DNA from: Simmondsia chinensis
Lineage: Eukaryota; Streptophyta; Magnoliopsida; Caryophyllales; Simmondsiaceae
NCBI GenBank assembly: GCA_018398585.1
Contig: JAGTTD010000022.1
Location: forward strand, 771,501-835,500
Reading direction: 5' to 3'
Length of the DNA: 64,000 nt
The translations under genes and the position numbers were made by a program. Every line of letters starts with the position of its first letter. The stretch's first letter is position 1. Under the pieces are notes generated by a model. The model had not been told where the DNA came from, did no database searches, and worked only from the letters and a program-made list of their open reading frames with translations. Below are positions 30,767 through 43,290 of this stretch, piece after piece.

Positions 30767-33700
30767 TTATGTGGGATGCGATGTAGGCATCTTGATCACA
30801 GACATTCCAGTCAATCCATCATCATCATGAACATCACCATTATGATTTGTAATAGGCAATTCCTGTTAAATAAATAATTATTAATTAATACAGTACACAA
30901 AATAAAGTATTAGAATATAAAATCATTCATAGGTCTTCCTTCACCTATTAATTTTAGCTTTTGACAAAGTTATTTCATTGACATGGTCTCGGGGGGTTTT
31001 TTTTTTAATCAAAGGTCACGAGTTCGAATCCCAACGAGGATAACTCTAAATTTTAATCTATTTTAAATACAAGTTATAGCTGGGCCTTTGTATTATCCAC
31101 GCTTCTAATATAATGAACATGAGTGTGAGGGTCATGTTAGAGTATAAAATCATTATTGGGCCCTCATCTAGCAGCATAAGCTTTTGAGATAATTGGTTCT
31201 TAATATGTACAATAATATATGTATATTTATTTTTTTTTACAAAGGGGGCAACCCTGTCAGATTGCCCATAAATCCCCTTACCCTCGATAAAGGCGAGATT
31301 TAGTCTCAGGTCTTGGGTATCAACCCTAGAGACTTCATCAATCGAGGTTGACACCTTCAGGTACATTGATACTGCTTATAGCATAAAAATTCGAAATTCT
31401 CTTGAAATAAACAATTAGTGTACGTACCTGCACCTTTCCATTTTCTTTTGTGGGAATTTGAGGGGTGGTTTGATCCTTGGTTTTTCCCCACACCACGGTG
31501 TACAATCCGCTCACTATCACGACTGCTCCTATAATACTGCACCCCACACAGCAATCAACATCATTGAACATGTCAAGGAACCAACTATTCCTAAAATTTA
31601 AGCTGATGGATGAATGTTTGGGAATGAGTTTTATGCTCTAACAGAATATGACATAACGCAAGTACCTTCCAAGGTGAAGTTGCTCGCGTAAGATAATGGA
31701 ACCCAGAGCAGCAGTGATTATCATACAGAGAGGGCTGAAGGCTGTCACGAACACAGGTCCTCGTTCTTTATTCACCACTCCTTGCACGTAGAACGCAATT
31801 CCGGAGCAAACCACACCCTAATACAATTAAGCACCGACCATGATGTCTAGTAATTTCATTTCATGTTTTAGTTATCAAATAGTGGGTATTCAAGGTCCAT
31901 TAAGATCCCAAACAGAAAAAGTTGTTGTTTGGGGCAGTAACATCTTTTAAAAATTAGTTATATTATCAATTTACTTCTACTTATATCTCACTATTCATAA
32001 TTGGAGAAATACCAGATTATAAATCATTATACATCTATAATAAAAAGGATTACCACATATTAGCTGATATATAATTTTTTGGATAGAACAAGAATAGGGG
32101 GAATGTGAGGGAACGTACCATCAGAGGAGACACTGAGCTGATATTATAATATTAAGTGGATTATGTCATTAGGGGTGTAAACGAACCGAACGTTCAATGA
32201 ACTGCTTGTGTTCGAAATCAATTATGGCTCGTTCGTGTTCATAATTAGGGCTCGATAACGTATCGAGCCGAGTTCGAGCAGGCTCGATAAGCTTAACGAG
32301 CCGAGTTCGAACAAGGTGATGCTCGGCTCGTTAATGTTCGTGAACAGCTCAATAAGAGCTCGTTAAGGGCTCGTTAAGAACTCGTTAAAAGCTCGTTAAA
32401 AAACTCTTTAAGAGCTCGTTAAAGGCTCGTTAGCATTTAATATTAACTTCAAAATAGTTTGATAATGGCTCGATAGTAACTCAAATAACTCGGCTCGATA
32501 GGGAGCTTGACTCAATAATAAGCTCATGTTTGTTATGTGCTCGATTTCATTCGATAACCAACTCGGCTTGGCTTGATAAGGAGCTCGAATTGGTTCGATT
32601 AGCTTAACGAGCCGAGCCGAGCACAACAAAATCTTAACGAACCGAGCTCGAACAAGGGGTTGGAAAGCTTGATAAGAGCTCGACTCGAACTCGAGCTCGA
32701 TAAATCTTAACGAACCGAGTTTGAACAAGGGGATGCTCTGCTCGGCTCGGCTTGTTTACACCCCTAGTAAGATATGCTAAATCTAGTATGGACATTACTA
32801 AAAGAAACCCTATTAGTCAAACTTAATTTGGATCCCCAAAATCTCGAGAGCAATTAAGTGTAGAGAAAAATGAAAACTTACAGAATAAACAGAGGCAAGC
32901 AGGCGGGAGTCCCAGCCGAGGGCCCAAGCAGACACATTACGCTCCGTCACAAGCGAGATAACGCCGCCTTCTGCCGCGCCCATGAAGCATATCCATGCTG
33001 TCAATGACAACGCTGCTGGGTACTCCTTCAACGTGAACGACTACGCAAAAAAAATAGAATTTATAATTTATATACGAGCTTTGATCATCTAGGTATATTA
33101 CAATCTCAATTTATAAAATCCATTTTAGTGATAAAAATCAGTTTGTTTGAATATCAGAAAATATTTCAATCAAAAAAATGTTTCAAAAATTTTATTTTTT
33201 AGGTCAGAAAGACAATTTCATCATATATCTGGTACAAGTTCACGTTTGGAAAATTATGATAAAAAATATTTTCCTCTTCGCTAAGAATAATATTTTTTCC
33301 TTTCTTTTAACGGAGGAAAAATATTTTCTGTGTAAATAGTGAACACTAATTGCTACAAACTTAAGGAAAAATATACTACAAATGAGATGGAAAATTTTTT
33401 CTGCCAAATCAAAAAGTTTTGTCAGTCTGCTCTATACTCTATTTTAATGAGAGTCTTATATACGGAGTCATATTAGAAAAATTAACTTACCTGAAGAATG
33501 AAGAAACCGGACCAACAACAGCAACTGCCGAGAAGAAGAATGGTGCCAAGTATCCAATGTGGACCAGAAGAGGAGCCAGAAGCGGTACTGCCGTGGGCGA
33601 TGCTATGTGCACCGAAGAGGTTCACAATAGGGCCACGGTACAAAGTCATGACCATGGCCCCAGACACAGTGACAATGGTGCCTATTATCTTGGCTTGGCC

Positions 33701-36460
33701 TTGTATTTTTCTCACGTTCACTTTCTCCAACCTGTTTAATACGAAATTAATTTTTGAGTCGGGCCATTCATATGTTAATCATGTCCGTGAAAGCAGAAGT
33801 TGTTTATCTGTTTTTAAGTGTAAGCACAAAAATAATATTTTTCCTTTAAAATAGTAATAGCAGGAATAAAAAATTTTCAGATAAAAGTATCCTTATAAAA
33901 GACACTTTTACTCAATAAAAGCATGAGAGCGATATAGTAGTTGATATCTATTTCTCATTTCCTATAAAGTTAACACATGAATTAAATTCGTAAAAAATAC
34001 AATTTCCTATAGGAATATAATTTCTATATTAACTAAACAAGGCCTTTGTTTCTTAATTTACTTGTATTTTTTGTCATAATAATAAAGAATATTATCATAC
34101 TTTTATTAATTATATGTAATATTTGTTAATTAAAATATAATATATTAATTATATTATTGATATTTTATCACAATAGGTTTGATTTATCAAGGTAAGTACA
34201 CGTGATAAAACCCCTTTCTAAAATTAGAAAATATCTATTTAATTAAATAATTATTTTAAAAATTGTAAAGTAATAGTGGATATTCTTAAATATATGACCT
34301 CACTACACACTACCTATACATTCGAAAAAGAACCAATAATTAAAAAAAGATTCTATATATATATATATTTTCCCTAACGAAGGAACCCGGTTGTCTAGTA
34401 AACCCCAACTCATGCAGCGATCCACACATTACAAGAACCAGTTAAGTCAAGAATTTCTCAGGAAGAAGTTCAGGGGGAATCGAACTCCAAACATTTTTGG
34501 CCTAATGCAGCACTCCCTTCACTTGCCTCCTATCATTGAGGCAAGGTCCTGATGGATCATAATTTATATTTTTATTAATTTTCTAATATAAATTAAGAAT
34601 TTTAATATAGTACTGATAATATTGCTCTAAGAAAAAGTACTAGAAACATTTTCTTTTTGATAATTAAGAGGAACATAGAGAGAGTCTCTACAATAATAAT
34701 GAATCAAAATAAACGTACTACAAACATATTCATCTGATGTCCTCAGTTGGCCTCATATTGGCCTTGTTGGGAAAAAAATATTTACAACAATGTTAAATTC
34801 AGAATAATTTTTACTATTTTCAGTCATTTCCAATTAAAGGTTAGAGCATATAATACGTTAGATGTCCTGACAGTAACAAATACTGTCATGAATTTAAAAT
34901 TACCTATATTTCTCAAAATAATTTTATTTTAGCTTATCTAATTTGTGAATCTAATAACATATAATTGTATTCTAATTATCAAAATAATATTATTAGCTTA
35001 TGAAAATGTTACTATTCCAATATAATAATTACTTTTACCACCTTATCCGGTATATAAATTAGATACCTAAGTCGAGTATATTTAACAATTTTAAAACTAA
35101 AACGAAAATATTTAATAAAAAAATAAATTAAAAAAATTATTAATATAAAAAATAAATACCTGAAAAGAATAGCCAAAATGAAAGTAATGGCAGGAAGAAC
35201 ATTAATACAGGCGGCAGCAAAGGTTGCTGATGTGCTCTTTAGTCCCATATAGTATAGATTTTGATCCATCACTGGCCTGTTATTTATTACCATATTAATT
35301 AATTAGCATGAAATATATAATTATTTTACATTATTTACATAATATATAAAAAAAATATATTTTGTTTGTAGAAAGTATATTTCTTATTGCATGTAATCTA
35401 AGAGGGTACCAACAAGCAAACACCAGATCCCATTAGAACTCTAAAGTTAAGCGTGTTTGGGTGAGAGTAGTACCAAGATGGGTGACCTCCTGGGAAGTCC
35501 ACGTATTGCACCCCTCAGATTGGGGCTTCTCGTAAATAGCCTCCCTAAGGGCTACTAGGAATGTTGCTTTGCATATTTCTTATTGCGTGTCAGCAAAACT
35601 CATGTTTTTTTATAAGTAGAAAGATGGGAGAATTATCAAGAAAATACATATAATGTTTTCCAAGAAGAAAAGGCAAAAAGCGAGAATGCGAAAGAAATTC
35701 GTATATTATTTTTATGTAAAGTAAAGTATAAAATCAATCTCGAACATTTACTTAACAGTTTAATTTTTTCACGTGAATAATTTTGTGACATGTTGGCAAG
35801 GTTTTGTGGACAAATAAGTCACGAGCTCCAATTCTGAATTTCAAATAATCACATTCTTAATATTAATATAATTTTAACATAAGTTATGAGCCGCGCTTGT
35901 AAGCCAATTAATATTTTTGTATTTTAAAACACGAAAAATTTAACCAAAAAAATGCAAAAATATTAATTTAAACTAATTATAATAACATTTAGAAAAATGT
36001 TAACAAATTCTATAAATATTAAAATTTTATATCTTAATATTTATTGGAACATGAGGAGTAGGGTTGATAGGGGATGAGAGCATACTCGAGTAACCCAAGC
36101 AGCACAATCTTGAAAAAGACAGAGAGAGTCATCTTGGGTCTAATTTTCCTGTACAATCCAAAATATAACTCAATAAATTTCTCTCGCTAACATATTCTTA
36201 CTAAAAAATCACTTTACATACAATAAAACAGAACAGAACAGAACAAACCTCTCAAAGATGAGAGCAAAGGGAGCAATTGCCAAGAAAGCAACCACGTGGC
36301 GATAAACCGAGAGAATAAAATGGTTCATGCCACCTTTCAAACATACCATAGTAATGATATACATACCAGCATAGCCGAACTGAAGCGAAATAATGGCCAG
36401 ATACGGCTTTAACTTAACCAAAATTTCGTATATTTTTCGTAACATCGCCTTGTCTTCCAT
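30767..36460 (-). CDS. WAT1-related / nodulin MtN21-type EamA transporter, copy B
   Basis: Eight minus-strand exons at 36249-36460, 36086-36148, 35160-35276, 33491-33731, 32882-33040, 31676-31817 minus ten at its low end (31666-31817), 31434-31536 and 30767-30862. Exon lengths (212, 63, 117, 241, 159, 152, 103, 96 bp) are identical to copy A, giving 380 residues with no frame change. Markers include KPYLAIISLQFGYAGMYIIT, GTIVTVSGAMVMTLYRGP, LGSCCCWSGFFILQ and TAFSPLCMIITAALGSIIL. Two EamA domains and ten predicted membrane helices match the family. Where the two copies differ, this one is generally closer to the family pattern. The N-terminal exon has GG for RG at the MVCLK(G/R)GMNH loop. Substrate is unknown; amino acids or auxin-related compounds are the family precedents. 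It is intact and has its own conserved TATA and TGACGTCA upstream. Confidence 0.93.
30905..31205 (+). mobile_element. SMART/TRIM-like element in intron 7 of transporter B
   Basis: It is the duplicate of the element at 10655-10952, with 'gtattagaatataaaatcat' at the left and 'tgttagagtataaaatcatt' at the right LTR. The internal 'aaaggtcacgagttcgaatc' is conserved. It was copied with the tandem duplication, not separately inserted. Confidence 0.65.
32171..32765. mobile_element. Non-autonomous hAT-like element rich in CTCGTTAA words
   Basis: The ends aggggtgtaaac and gtttacacccct are perfect inverted repeats. The interior repeats 'gagccgag', 'gctcgttaa' and 'gctcgataa' many times. Unit A lacks it at the homologous place (about 11975). 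The 8-bp flanks do not match cleanly. Part of the same family appears at 28925-28985 and 62990-63372. Confidence 0.6.
34366..34555 (-). mobile_element. tRNA-derived SINE, family L, shared by both units (B)
   Basis: Minus-strand A box (ttgcctcaatgataggagg) and B box (ggagttcgattccccc) are well preserved, and the 3' end is 'gggttccttcgtt'. Same intron position as 13489-13650 in copy A, hence ancestral to the duplication. Confidence 0.65.
35395..35572 (+). mobile_element. 5S-headed SINE, 18-bp duplication, unit B only
   Basis: Flanks atatttcttattgc(a/g)tgt at 35377-35394 and 35573-35590 differ at one base. The head reads 'cagatcccattagaactcta', 'gttaagcgtgtttgggtg', 'gatgggtgacctcctgggaa', 'gtattgcacccct'. 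The body is cut short after 'atagcctcc' and lacks the TTG tail. Unit A holds the empty site (cttcttattgcatgtaagag at about 14948-14967). Confidence 0.82.
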
Positions 36461-36574
36461 TTCTATTTTTCTAATAAATAATTTTTATATTTTTTTAAAA
36501 TTTTCTCTCTCTCTAGCTCTGTACACTTGTTACAGAGATTGAGGATGAGTGCACCAAATGGAGAAATGGGCCCT

Positions 36575-36607
36575 TTTTATAGAAGTGAAAGAGTACAAGT
36601 GACGTCA
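36575..36607 (-). promoter_or_regulatory. TATA box and TGACGTCA motif of transporter B
   Basis: On the minus strand TATAAAA (rc of 36575-36581) lies about 115 bp upstream of the ATG. TGACGTCA lies at 36600-36607. The arrangement repeats that of copy A. A bZIP/TGA-type factor is a possible regulator; this is inferred only from the motif. Confidence 0.6.
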
Positions 36608-36724
36608 GCTATTCGAAGAATATAAAATGCTTTTTTTAATGTCTTTACTTTAATTTTTTAAAATTTTATTAATATGGTATTAAAATTTTATTTATCTGTA
36701 TATAAGTAATTTATTTCAAATTAA

Positions 36725-37104
36725 TTTTTTTGATAGATAGCGGAAAAACCACGGATACAAAAATCCGACATTCCCCAACAGGGGAACCCGACCAGGGACA
36801 GAGAAAAGAAACAGAAAGCGCAACAATCGAAGTACTAATCCACAATGAAACAAAAGACAGCAGAAAGACAGCAAAAGGGGGGCAACAGGCCCCTCGTACA
36901 TATATAAAGCACTCTACATTAAAAATCCATCAACAGAGCCCATAGTCCATTCGTGACTGAAGTCTTCAACCTGGTGGAGCACTCTAATAGTAGGAACATC
37001 AGATTTTTCTGTTGTATCGCCAACTCTTCACACAGTCTAAGTTTCTTGCAGTTTTATCAGCTGCATAAGAGAATTCTTCACACCATGCCTTGGTCCAGAA
37101 GGTT
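36725..37104 (-). mobile_element. LINE 3' fragment with 11-bp target duplication, unit B only
   Basis: The repeat tttcaaattaa lies at 36714-36724 and 37105-37115. The left edge is a T run, the poly(A) of a minus-strand insertion. The body is non-coding LINE 3' sequence ('gatagatagcggaaaaacc'). Unit A has one copy of the target (about 16451-16461). Confidence 0.7.
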
Positions 37105-37508
37105 TTTCAAATTAACGAAATATGTTTTAAGGACTTTTTTGGTCAAATCTTTTTACTAAAAAAAATTTTAAGAAATTTTTTTTTTTTGAAGAACTTGAGG
37201 AAGTTTGGCTCGGAAAAAAATATTTTTAAAAGTATAAGGTTTTTCTTAATATTTAAGCAGAAACAAAAAAGATATTCTTTCTTTTAAAATAAATAATAAA
37301 AGTTAATTTTTTTTAAAAAAAATAATTTTTTCACAACACGAGTTATGGGATAACATACGTATGCATGTCCGGATTCCATGCACTTTGTTTTCGATCCCTT
37401 TCACACAATTTACTAGCAAAAATTCTAGACGCACAAGATTGTTTTAGAAAAATATTTTACAAAAATTCACATATATTAATATATTTGGGTTCTAAATAAA
37501 TTAATCAC

Positions 37509-37856
37509 ATGTTAAATATGTGATTAAGTAGTATTTTAATAGTGAGATTTATGTTAATGATAATATAAGTAATTTTTCTTTTATTATGCAATTAATATCC
37601 TAATTAATGATCCTCTTCCACAATCTCTATAAATAGGGTATTAGAGCTGTAGTGAATGTTATGATTTAAATGTTAATAAAATTCTCTCTCGACCTTACTA
37701 TTCTCTCTCCTCTCTCTCTCAATTTCTTCTCCCTTTCCCCAATTTTACTATCAAACTCTAGTTAAGCTTCAAAGAGGGTAATCTAATCACTCTTCCTGGT
37801 TTTAACTGCGCCAGACATTTTGTAATAATACCTGTCCTAATTTTCTTCCCATGTCA
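37509..37856 (+). repeat. Possible solo LTR
   Basis: It begins tgttaaatatgtg, has 'ctctataaataggg' (TATA), a CT-rich leader (ctctctcctctctctct), and ends in catgtca. This resembles a long terminal repeat with promoter. No 5-bp duplication could be verified and no partner LTR is seen. Confidence 0.35.
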
Positions 37857-37872
37857 TAATGATAGTTCATAT

Positions 37873-38248
37873 AGAGTGCTAGCATATGGGTAGTTGATGT
37901 AGTGGTTTAGTATACAGGAGCATAATCTAGCTAACGTTAGTACCCCTAGGCTTATATGTCTGCTTGTTTGATTTACTTGATATGGCTGTGAGTTGTTTTA
38001 TTGTCTATAGCCATTTTATGCTTTTTATTTGCATGTTCTGTACCGTTGTTTCTTTTTTGCTCTTATGCTATTATGCCCAGATGCTTCTATACTTTAGGTT
38101 TTTATGCTTTTTAGGTTGGGGGTCCTCAGATACACCCTCCCTTTAGGGTAGCCCCTTAAAGGGGTAAGGTTACATACATCCTCCCCCACCCCCCCGACCT
38201 TCATATGCGGGAGCCCTTGAAGCACTGAGGTTGTTATCGTCATCGTCG
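37873..38248 (+). mobile_element. Chimeric SINE: unrelated head on the common TTG-type body
   Basis: Near-exact 16-bp repeats taatg(a/g)tagttcatat lie at 37857-37872 and 38249-38264. The right 130 bp is the common body (gttgggggtcctc, aaaggggtaaggtt, gcgggagcccttgaa) with tail 'ttgttatcgtcatcgtcg'. The left 240 bp (37873-38110) is neither 5S-like nor obviously tRNA-like, apart from 'gatgtagtggtttag'. Unit A has the empty site at about 18110-18128. Confidence 0.72.
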
Positions 38249-38465
38249 TAATGGTAGTTCATATTTTAAGTTCAAAAATCAAAGTGATGGTAGATGATCG
38301 AATAAAAATATTTTCTTTTCTTTTTTTTTTTTTGGTTGATATGATCCATTAAAATGGGGCACTCTGCCTTGTAATGTTATATATTGGGTCCCTCTTTTTT
38401 TTTTTTTTTTTTTTCTTTTTTAGGTTATTTGCCATCCATCTCTAAAAAGCAAAAAAATAACATTT

Positions 38466-38625
38466 TTAGTGCCACAAGGACTCCCGCCTCAACAGGGTCG
38501 GAGGGTGGATGTACACAGCCTTCCCCCTTCAAGGTACCATCCTGAAGGGAGGCTGTTTCTAAAAACCTCCAACCTGAGGGGTGCAACACGAGGACTTCCC
38601 AGGAGGTCACCCATCTTGGTACTCA
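38466..38625 (-). mobile_element. 5S-headed SINE, 5'-truncated
   Basis: On the minus strand it starts 'taccaagatgggtgacctcc' within the 5S C-box region, then 'gtcctcgtgttgcacccctc' and the body. The tail end is worn. No target duplication was identified. Confidence 0.65.
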
Positions 38626-38940
38626 TGCCATTCATCTCTCTCCTTATAAAAGATGGAAAAGAAAATTACACCCATAATTTTTTTAAATTATATATAAATA
38701 TCCATTTTCATATAACAACTTTTTTATAGTATTATACCGAAGGTGACAAACGCTGAAACTGACCAACAATTTCTAGATAATAGAAATAAATGTACGAAAT
38801 TAAGAAGAATATTGCTTAAAAATTAATAATGCATGGTTCTGATATTAAAGTAGCTTATAATAATGTGTATTAATTAGTATATGATAAAAATATTAATCGT
38901 AAATTCATGCAATATCTTATTCATTATTGTTTACTTTCTG

Positions 38941-38971
<31 letters not shown>

Positions 38972-39082
38972 GTCGTTTTCCGGAGTAGGGACAAAAATTC
39001 ATCCCCTACATTGTGGAACAAGCAATATCATGAGTATCTACAAAATATATTGTATATACATACATACATACACACATATATA

Positions 39083-39380
39083 GGGTGATATTCTTATAAG
39101 AGGGTAAGAGCGTAAGAGGGGGCGAATCTTGATCCTCCATTGCAATGGACAGCCAAGATTTATAGCACATTAAAAAAAATAACTATTTATGGCTCATATC
39201 CCTTTATGGGGCAGACAGAAAGAAGGGATAGGGGAGAGAAATTATTTTTTTCAATACTGAATAAATCTTGATCATAAATTGTTATTTTTTTTAATATTCA
39301 ACAAATTTTGGCCGTCCATTACCATGAAGGGTCATGATTTATCCTTCTTACACTCTCGCTCTTTTATAAGAATGACACTC
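39083..39380. mobile_element. MITE of 298 bp with inverted repeats
   Basis: The left end gggtgatattcttataagag pairs with the inverse of the right end ttttataagaatgacactc. It lies within TA repeats on both sides, so the target is probably TA-rich and its duplication cannot be measured. The interior has two inverted 'gatc.tgatcctccatt' or 'ggccgtccatt' segments. Non-coding. Confidence 0.65.
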
Positions 39381-39502
39381 TATATATATATATGTAATTA
39401 TTTAATATTAATTTGTATAATTTAATTAGATTTATTTTCTAAGGTGTAGATCTTAAATGTCTTGAGGTCATCTCCTGTCAAATTTTGATGGATATATGAA
39501 GC

Positions 39503-42500
39503 TAGAGGTGGCCAACGGGCCGGGCCGGCCCGAAAACCAGCTCAGCCCGGCCCGATGGCACTGTAGCGACTCGGGCCTCGGGCCTGGTTTTTTCAGGGGC
39601 GTAGGCCCGGCCCAAAAGAGCCAACGGCTCTTTTTTTACAAAAAAAAAAAAAAAATTATATTTTTTTTCTATAAATATTTAAACCTCCCCAACTCATTTT
39701 CTCACAAAATCTTCAATTCTCTCTTCTCTCTCTATACATTCATCATCTCCCATCTTCTCTAATTTGCTAATTGCAAAATTGTGCTCTAAAGTTCGAAGTT
39801 CATAAAGTATTTGGCTGAAGCGTGAATTTCATTGTTCTCTCGTTTCAGTAATTTTAGTACCGTAATTTTTTTTGATTTGCATTTTTAGTTATTTAATTTG
39901 CATTACTACTTGTATTTTATAAATAATAATCATTTATACTAATATGGCACACAACTCTTCATCATCATCTGGAGCCAGTCGTGCTAGTTCTAGCTCTTCT
40001 CGGCCACCTAGAATCCCTAAAAGGACTAAAATTATCTTACTTGATACTGAAGAACGAGCTTTTATACAACCAGACCCAACACCTCAATACACTGATGATA
40101 GCATAGATTATAACTTTTCACAACCACAAGATTATCATGAGTCAGGTAGTGGTGGGATTGGAGACTCACAAACTGATGAGGAACCCACCCCCACCACCGA
40201 AGCCCAACTTGAAACTAGTACCTTGACTAGTAGGCGTACAACTAGTGGGGTATGGAAGCACTTTACCCTTAATAAGACAACTAATAAAGCAACTTGTAAA
40301 TTATGTGACCCACCTAAGAATTTTAGCCATCAACCCGGCAGTGGGACGAGCACACTAAATAGACATATACTTAGGTGCCACCCGGAGCAATTCCCGGAAA
40401 AGAGCCAACAACGTTTAGTACAACAAGTGACCGGTGCACTTGCTAATTTTAGGTTCTCTCAGGAGAGCAACCGTAGGGGGCTAGCTAAATATGTAATTTT
40501 GAGTGAAAGGCCTTTTAGTACCGGATAAAACCCACATTTCGTCGACTACCTCCAACGAAATGTGAACCCCGCCATTGTAAGGATTCCTCGGAACACCGTA
40601 AAGCGGGACGCTTTTACATTGTACCACAATATTAAAATTGGGATACATACACTTTTTGCGACGAACACGAGCATGTTCTCGTTGACGTCGGACGTATGGA
40701 CGTCCAAACCCGGCCAACCTTATATGTGCATAACGGCACACTGGACCGATGAATCCTTCATCATCCAGAAGAGAATAATTCATTTTGGGCTTTTAGATTG
40801 CCCCCACACTGCCGAGATAATTACGGGTACGATTATGTCGGCAGTCCGCGATTGGGGCATAGAACAACGTATCTTCAGTATTACGTTTGACAATGCTTCT
40901 AATAACATTGCATCCGTAGCACATTTAATTAGGAAAATGAGACCCATGTTAGGTGGAAAGTGTTTTCATATTCGTTGCATCTGTCACATTTTGCATTTAA
41001 TGGTAATGGATGGTTTAGATCTTATAGACGTATCCCTTGCCACCTTAAGATCTGTAATAATATCAATTAAATCATCCGTCGCTAGGACAAAAAGATTTAA
41101 AAATGTATGTAGGTTGCATAACATAGAATATAAACAATTTAAATTAGACTCCAAAATTAGGTGGTCGTTTACGGTAGTAATGTTAGAGCGCATTCTACCA
41201 TACAAAGACGCTCTAATGGAATTCGCCCAGGAAAATCGTGTAGAATGGCGCGATTACAACCTGGACGGTATACATTGGGAGACAATAGATGAAATTTGTA
41301 AATTTTTTAGCATGTTTAAAGACGCGACAACATTTTTTTCGGGTTGCTACTATCCGACCATGCCTCAAGCAATATCAATATTGCTTGATATTGTAAATTG
41401 GATGGTGGGTAATGAATCCAACCCCATTTTGTTCGAATCGATTATGGCAATGAAAGAAAAGTTTGCCAAATATTTTTCTAAACTACCTCTTATTGCTTTG
41501 CAACTATTTAAGACACTCGTTGTAAACGCGGGGGTTTCAACTTGTTTTGCCAACATTTTTTTAAATATTTGCATCCTACTCTTAATGTCGACACTTTCAT
41601 TACCGATGTCGATAACGACTTGCATAATTTATTTTCTGAGTATTCTCATAAATTATCATTTAATTATCCTAGTACTACTACAGTAGGATCTTCCACATCT
41701 AGTGGAAGTAGTTCACATATGTCGTATTCGTGGAAGTTGTTGGAGCAATTTACGCCCGCAGTAGTCCCCACGTCATGTGATGAGCTAGATTATTACTTGC
41801 GGATACCGTTGGTCCATATTTTCCGGCCGCCGGCCAACCCGCATTTTGACCTTTTACAATGGTGGAACACAAACCAAACCCAATATCCCGTGCTTTCCAC
41901 CATGGCACGTGATATACTAAGTTGTCCGGTGTCTTCAGTAGCATCGGAGTGTGTTTTTAGTCTTGGTGGCAGGTTGCTTGGAACGAAGAGGGCAAAGCTA
42001 TCGCTGTCGAGCTTGGAGATGTCCGTGTGCTTGAAGGATTGGCTGCTAGCTGAGGCAAGAGATCAACAGAGAATGAAGCTGGATTCATCGAGCGATAAAG
42101 AAGACGACCGCACAACTGATACGTCAAATGATGGCGTAGAAACCCCCCCGATATGACTGATATCAAGATTCAAGACTTTTGTATGTTAATTATTTACTTT
42201 CAAATATTTACGTCAAAAGATGACCGCACACTCCATATATCAAACTTTATATATTTTGATAAATAAATTTGTATTTTTAAATATTAGGCCCCAACTTTAT
42301 ATTTATATTTGATACGTTATTTATTTACTGATATTTTTTTGATAATTACTTATTGTGTATTTTATTTTATTTATTACATATATTTCATATTATTTTTTTT
42401 GAACATGTATACTTGGAAAAAATATATTTGTATCTCATATTATTTATTAATGAATTACAATAATTTTAGTACAAAACGACTATGTATTTTTTAAATTTTT

Positions 42501-42579
42501 TTTTAATTTAGTTAAAAAGGCCGGGCCTGGGCCCCGGCCGGTCCCAGGCCCGGCCCAACCCGGCCCGTGGCCACCACTA
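39503..42579 (+). mobile_element. hAT superfamily DNA transposon
   Basis: The ends tagaggtggccaacgggccg and the inverse of cggcccgtggccaccacta form inverted repeats that begin TAG.GGTGGCC. An exact 8-bp duplication tatgaagc flanks the element (39495-39502 and 42580-42587), the hallmark of hAT insertion. The GC-rich subterminal 'cgggccgg' repeats contrast with the AT-rich surroundings. It is found only in unit B. The encoded transposase is interrupted. Confidence 0.93.
39944..42156 (+). pseudogene. hAT transposase, broken
   Basis: The first open part (39944-40525) carries a BED-type zinc finger around residues 100-150 (SGVWKHFTL, CKLC, then H and RCH). A TAA at 40526-40528 interrupts the frame, which continues in the same phase to about 41500 with the catalytic-domain region (TSDVWTSK, KCFHIRCICHILHL). 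Near 41500-41560 the conserved reading moves to another frame. This gives the C-terminal dimerisation region (WWNTNQTQYPVLSTMARDIL, SSVASECVFSLGGR). One nonsense codon and one frameshift make it non-functional here. Confidence 0.88.
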
Positions 42580-42587
42580 TATGAAGC

Positions 42588-43290
42588 ACAGCGCGTGGAA
42601 TAGCATTGCGAGTTGTGTATCGACTGAAATATTGGTGGCAAGTGGTTCCGGTCGTTTGGCTCTATGTTGGACTGTTTGGGCCACTGTGATCGGATTTCTG
42701 ACTAGAACGTTGGCGGAAAGTGGTTTTCATCATGCGAAAAAGGGGTGATTCTCTATGCCATTTGTGAATTTTTAGGTTTGTATAGACTATTAGAAGTTTG
42801 ATTGTGGGAATGGTTAGGAGTGGGTTTGTTAAACTAGGATTCGGTGTCTGGTCTAAGCATAGTAAAACTTAACTCTATATACACATGCAGAAATTGCTGG
42901 AAACTCTGAATACTTCAAGAGTTGACATGGGTGTAAGCGTCTAGGTTTTGTGAGGTGTTTTGCTTATGGATTTGGAAGTTACTTCCTTTTAATTTCCTTT
43001 GTCCCGCTTTTGTGGGTTTCTCGAGCTTCGCTTCGGTGGTTGCATCAGTTTTTATATCTTGAGTTGTTCTCTCTAATTATTGGAAAAAGAAAGCGGTTTG
43101 TGGTAATCTGTTGAATCTTTCAGCCATGGCCTATAAATTATGTGTATGAGTTGCATGTAAGCTGGCCTGAAAACCTCATATAATTACAAAATTCAATTAT
43201 ATTTTGTCAATATATTTATATATAATTGTATATTTTAATTTAAATAAATAAAATATTTTCAAGTATGAAAAATGGGGTGAATGAATTAAT
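42588..43290. other. Spacer with LINE 3' end, unit B only
   Basis: A plus-strand LINE 3' terminus is visible at about 42965-43090 ('gtcccgcttttgtgggtttc', 'gttctctctaattattgg' then A-rich). The rest (42588-42960) shows no gene. Confidence 0.5.

Noticed and set aside
32408..32728. 106-residue protein
   Set aside because: The frame arises from CTCGTTAA-type repeats inside a non-autonomous hAT-like element.
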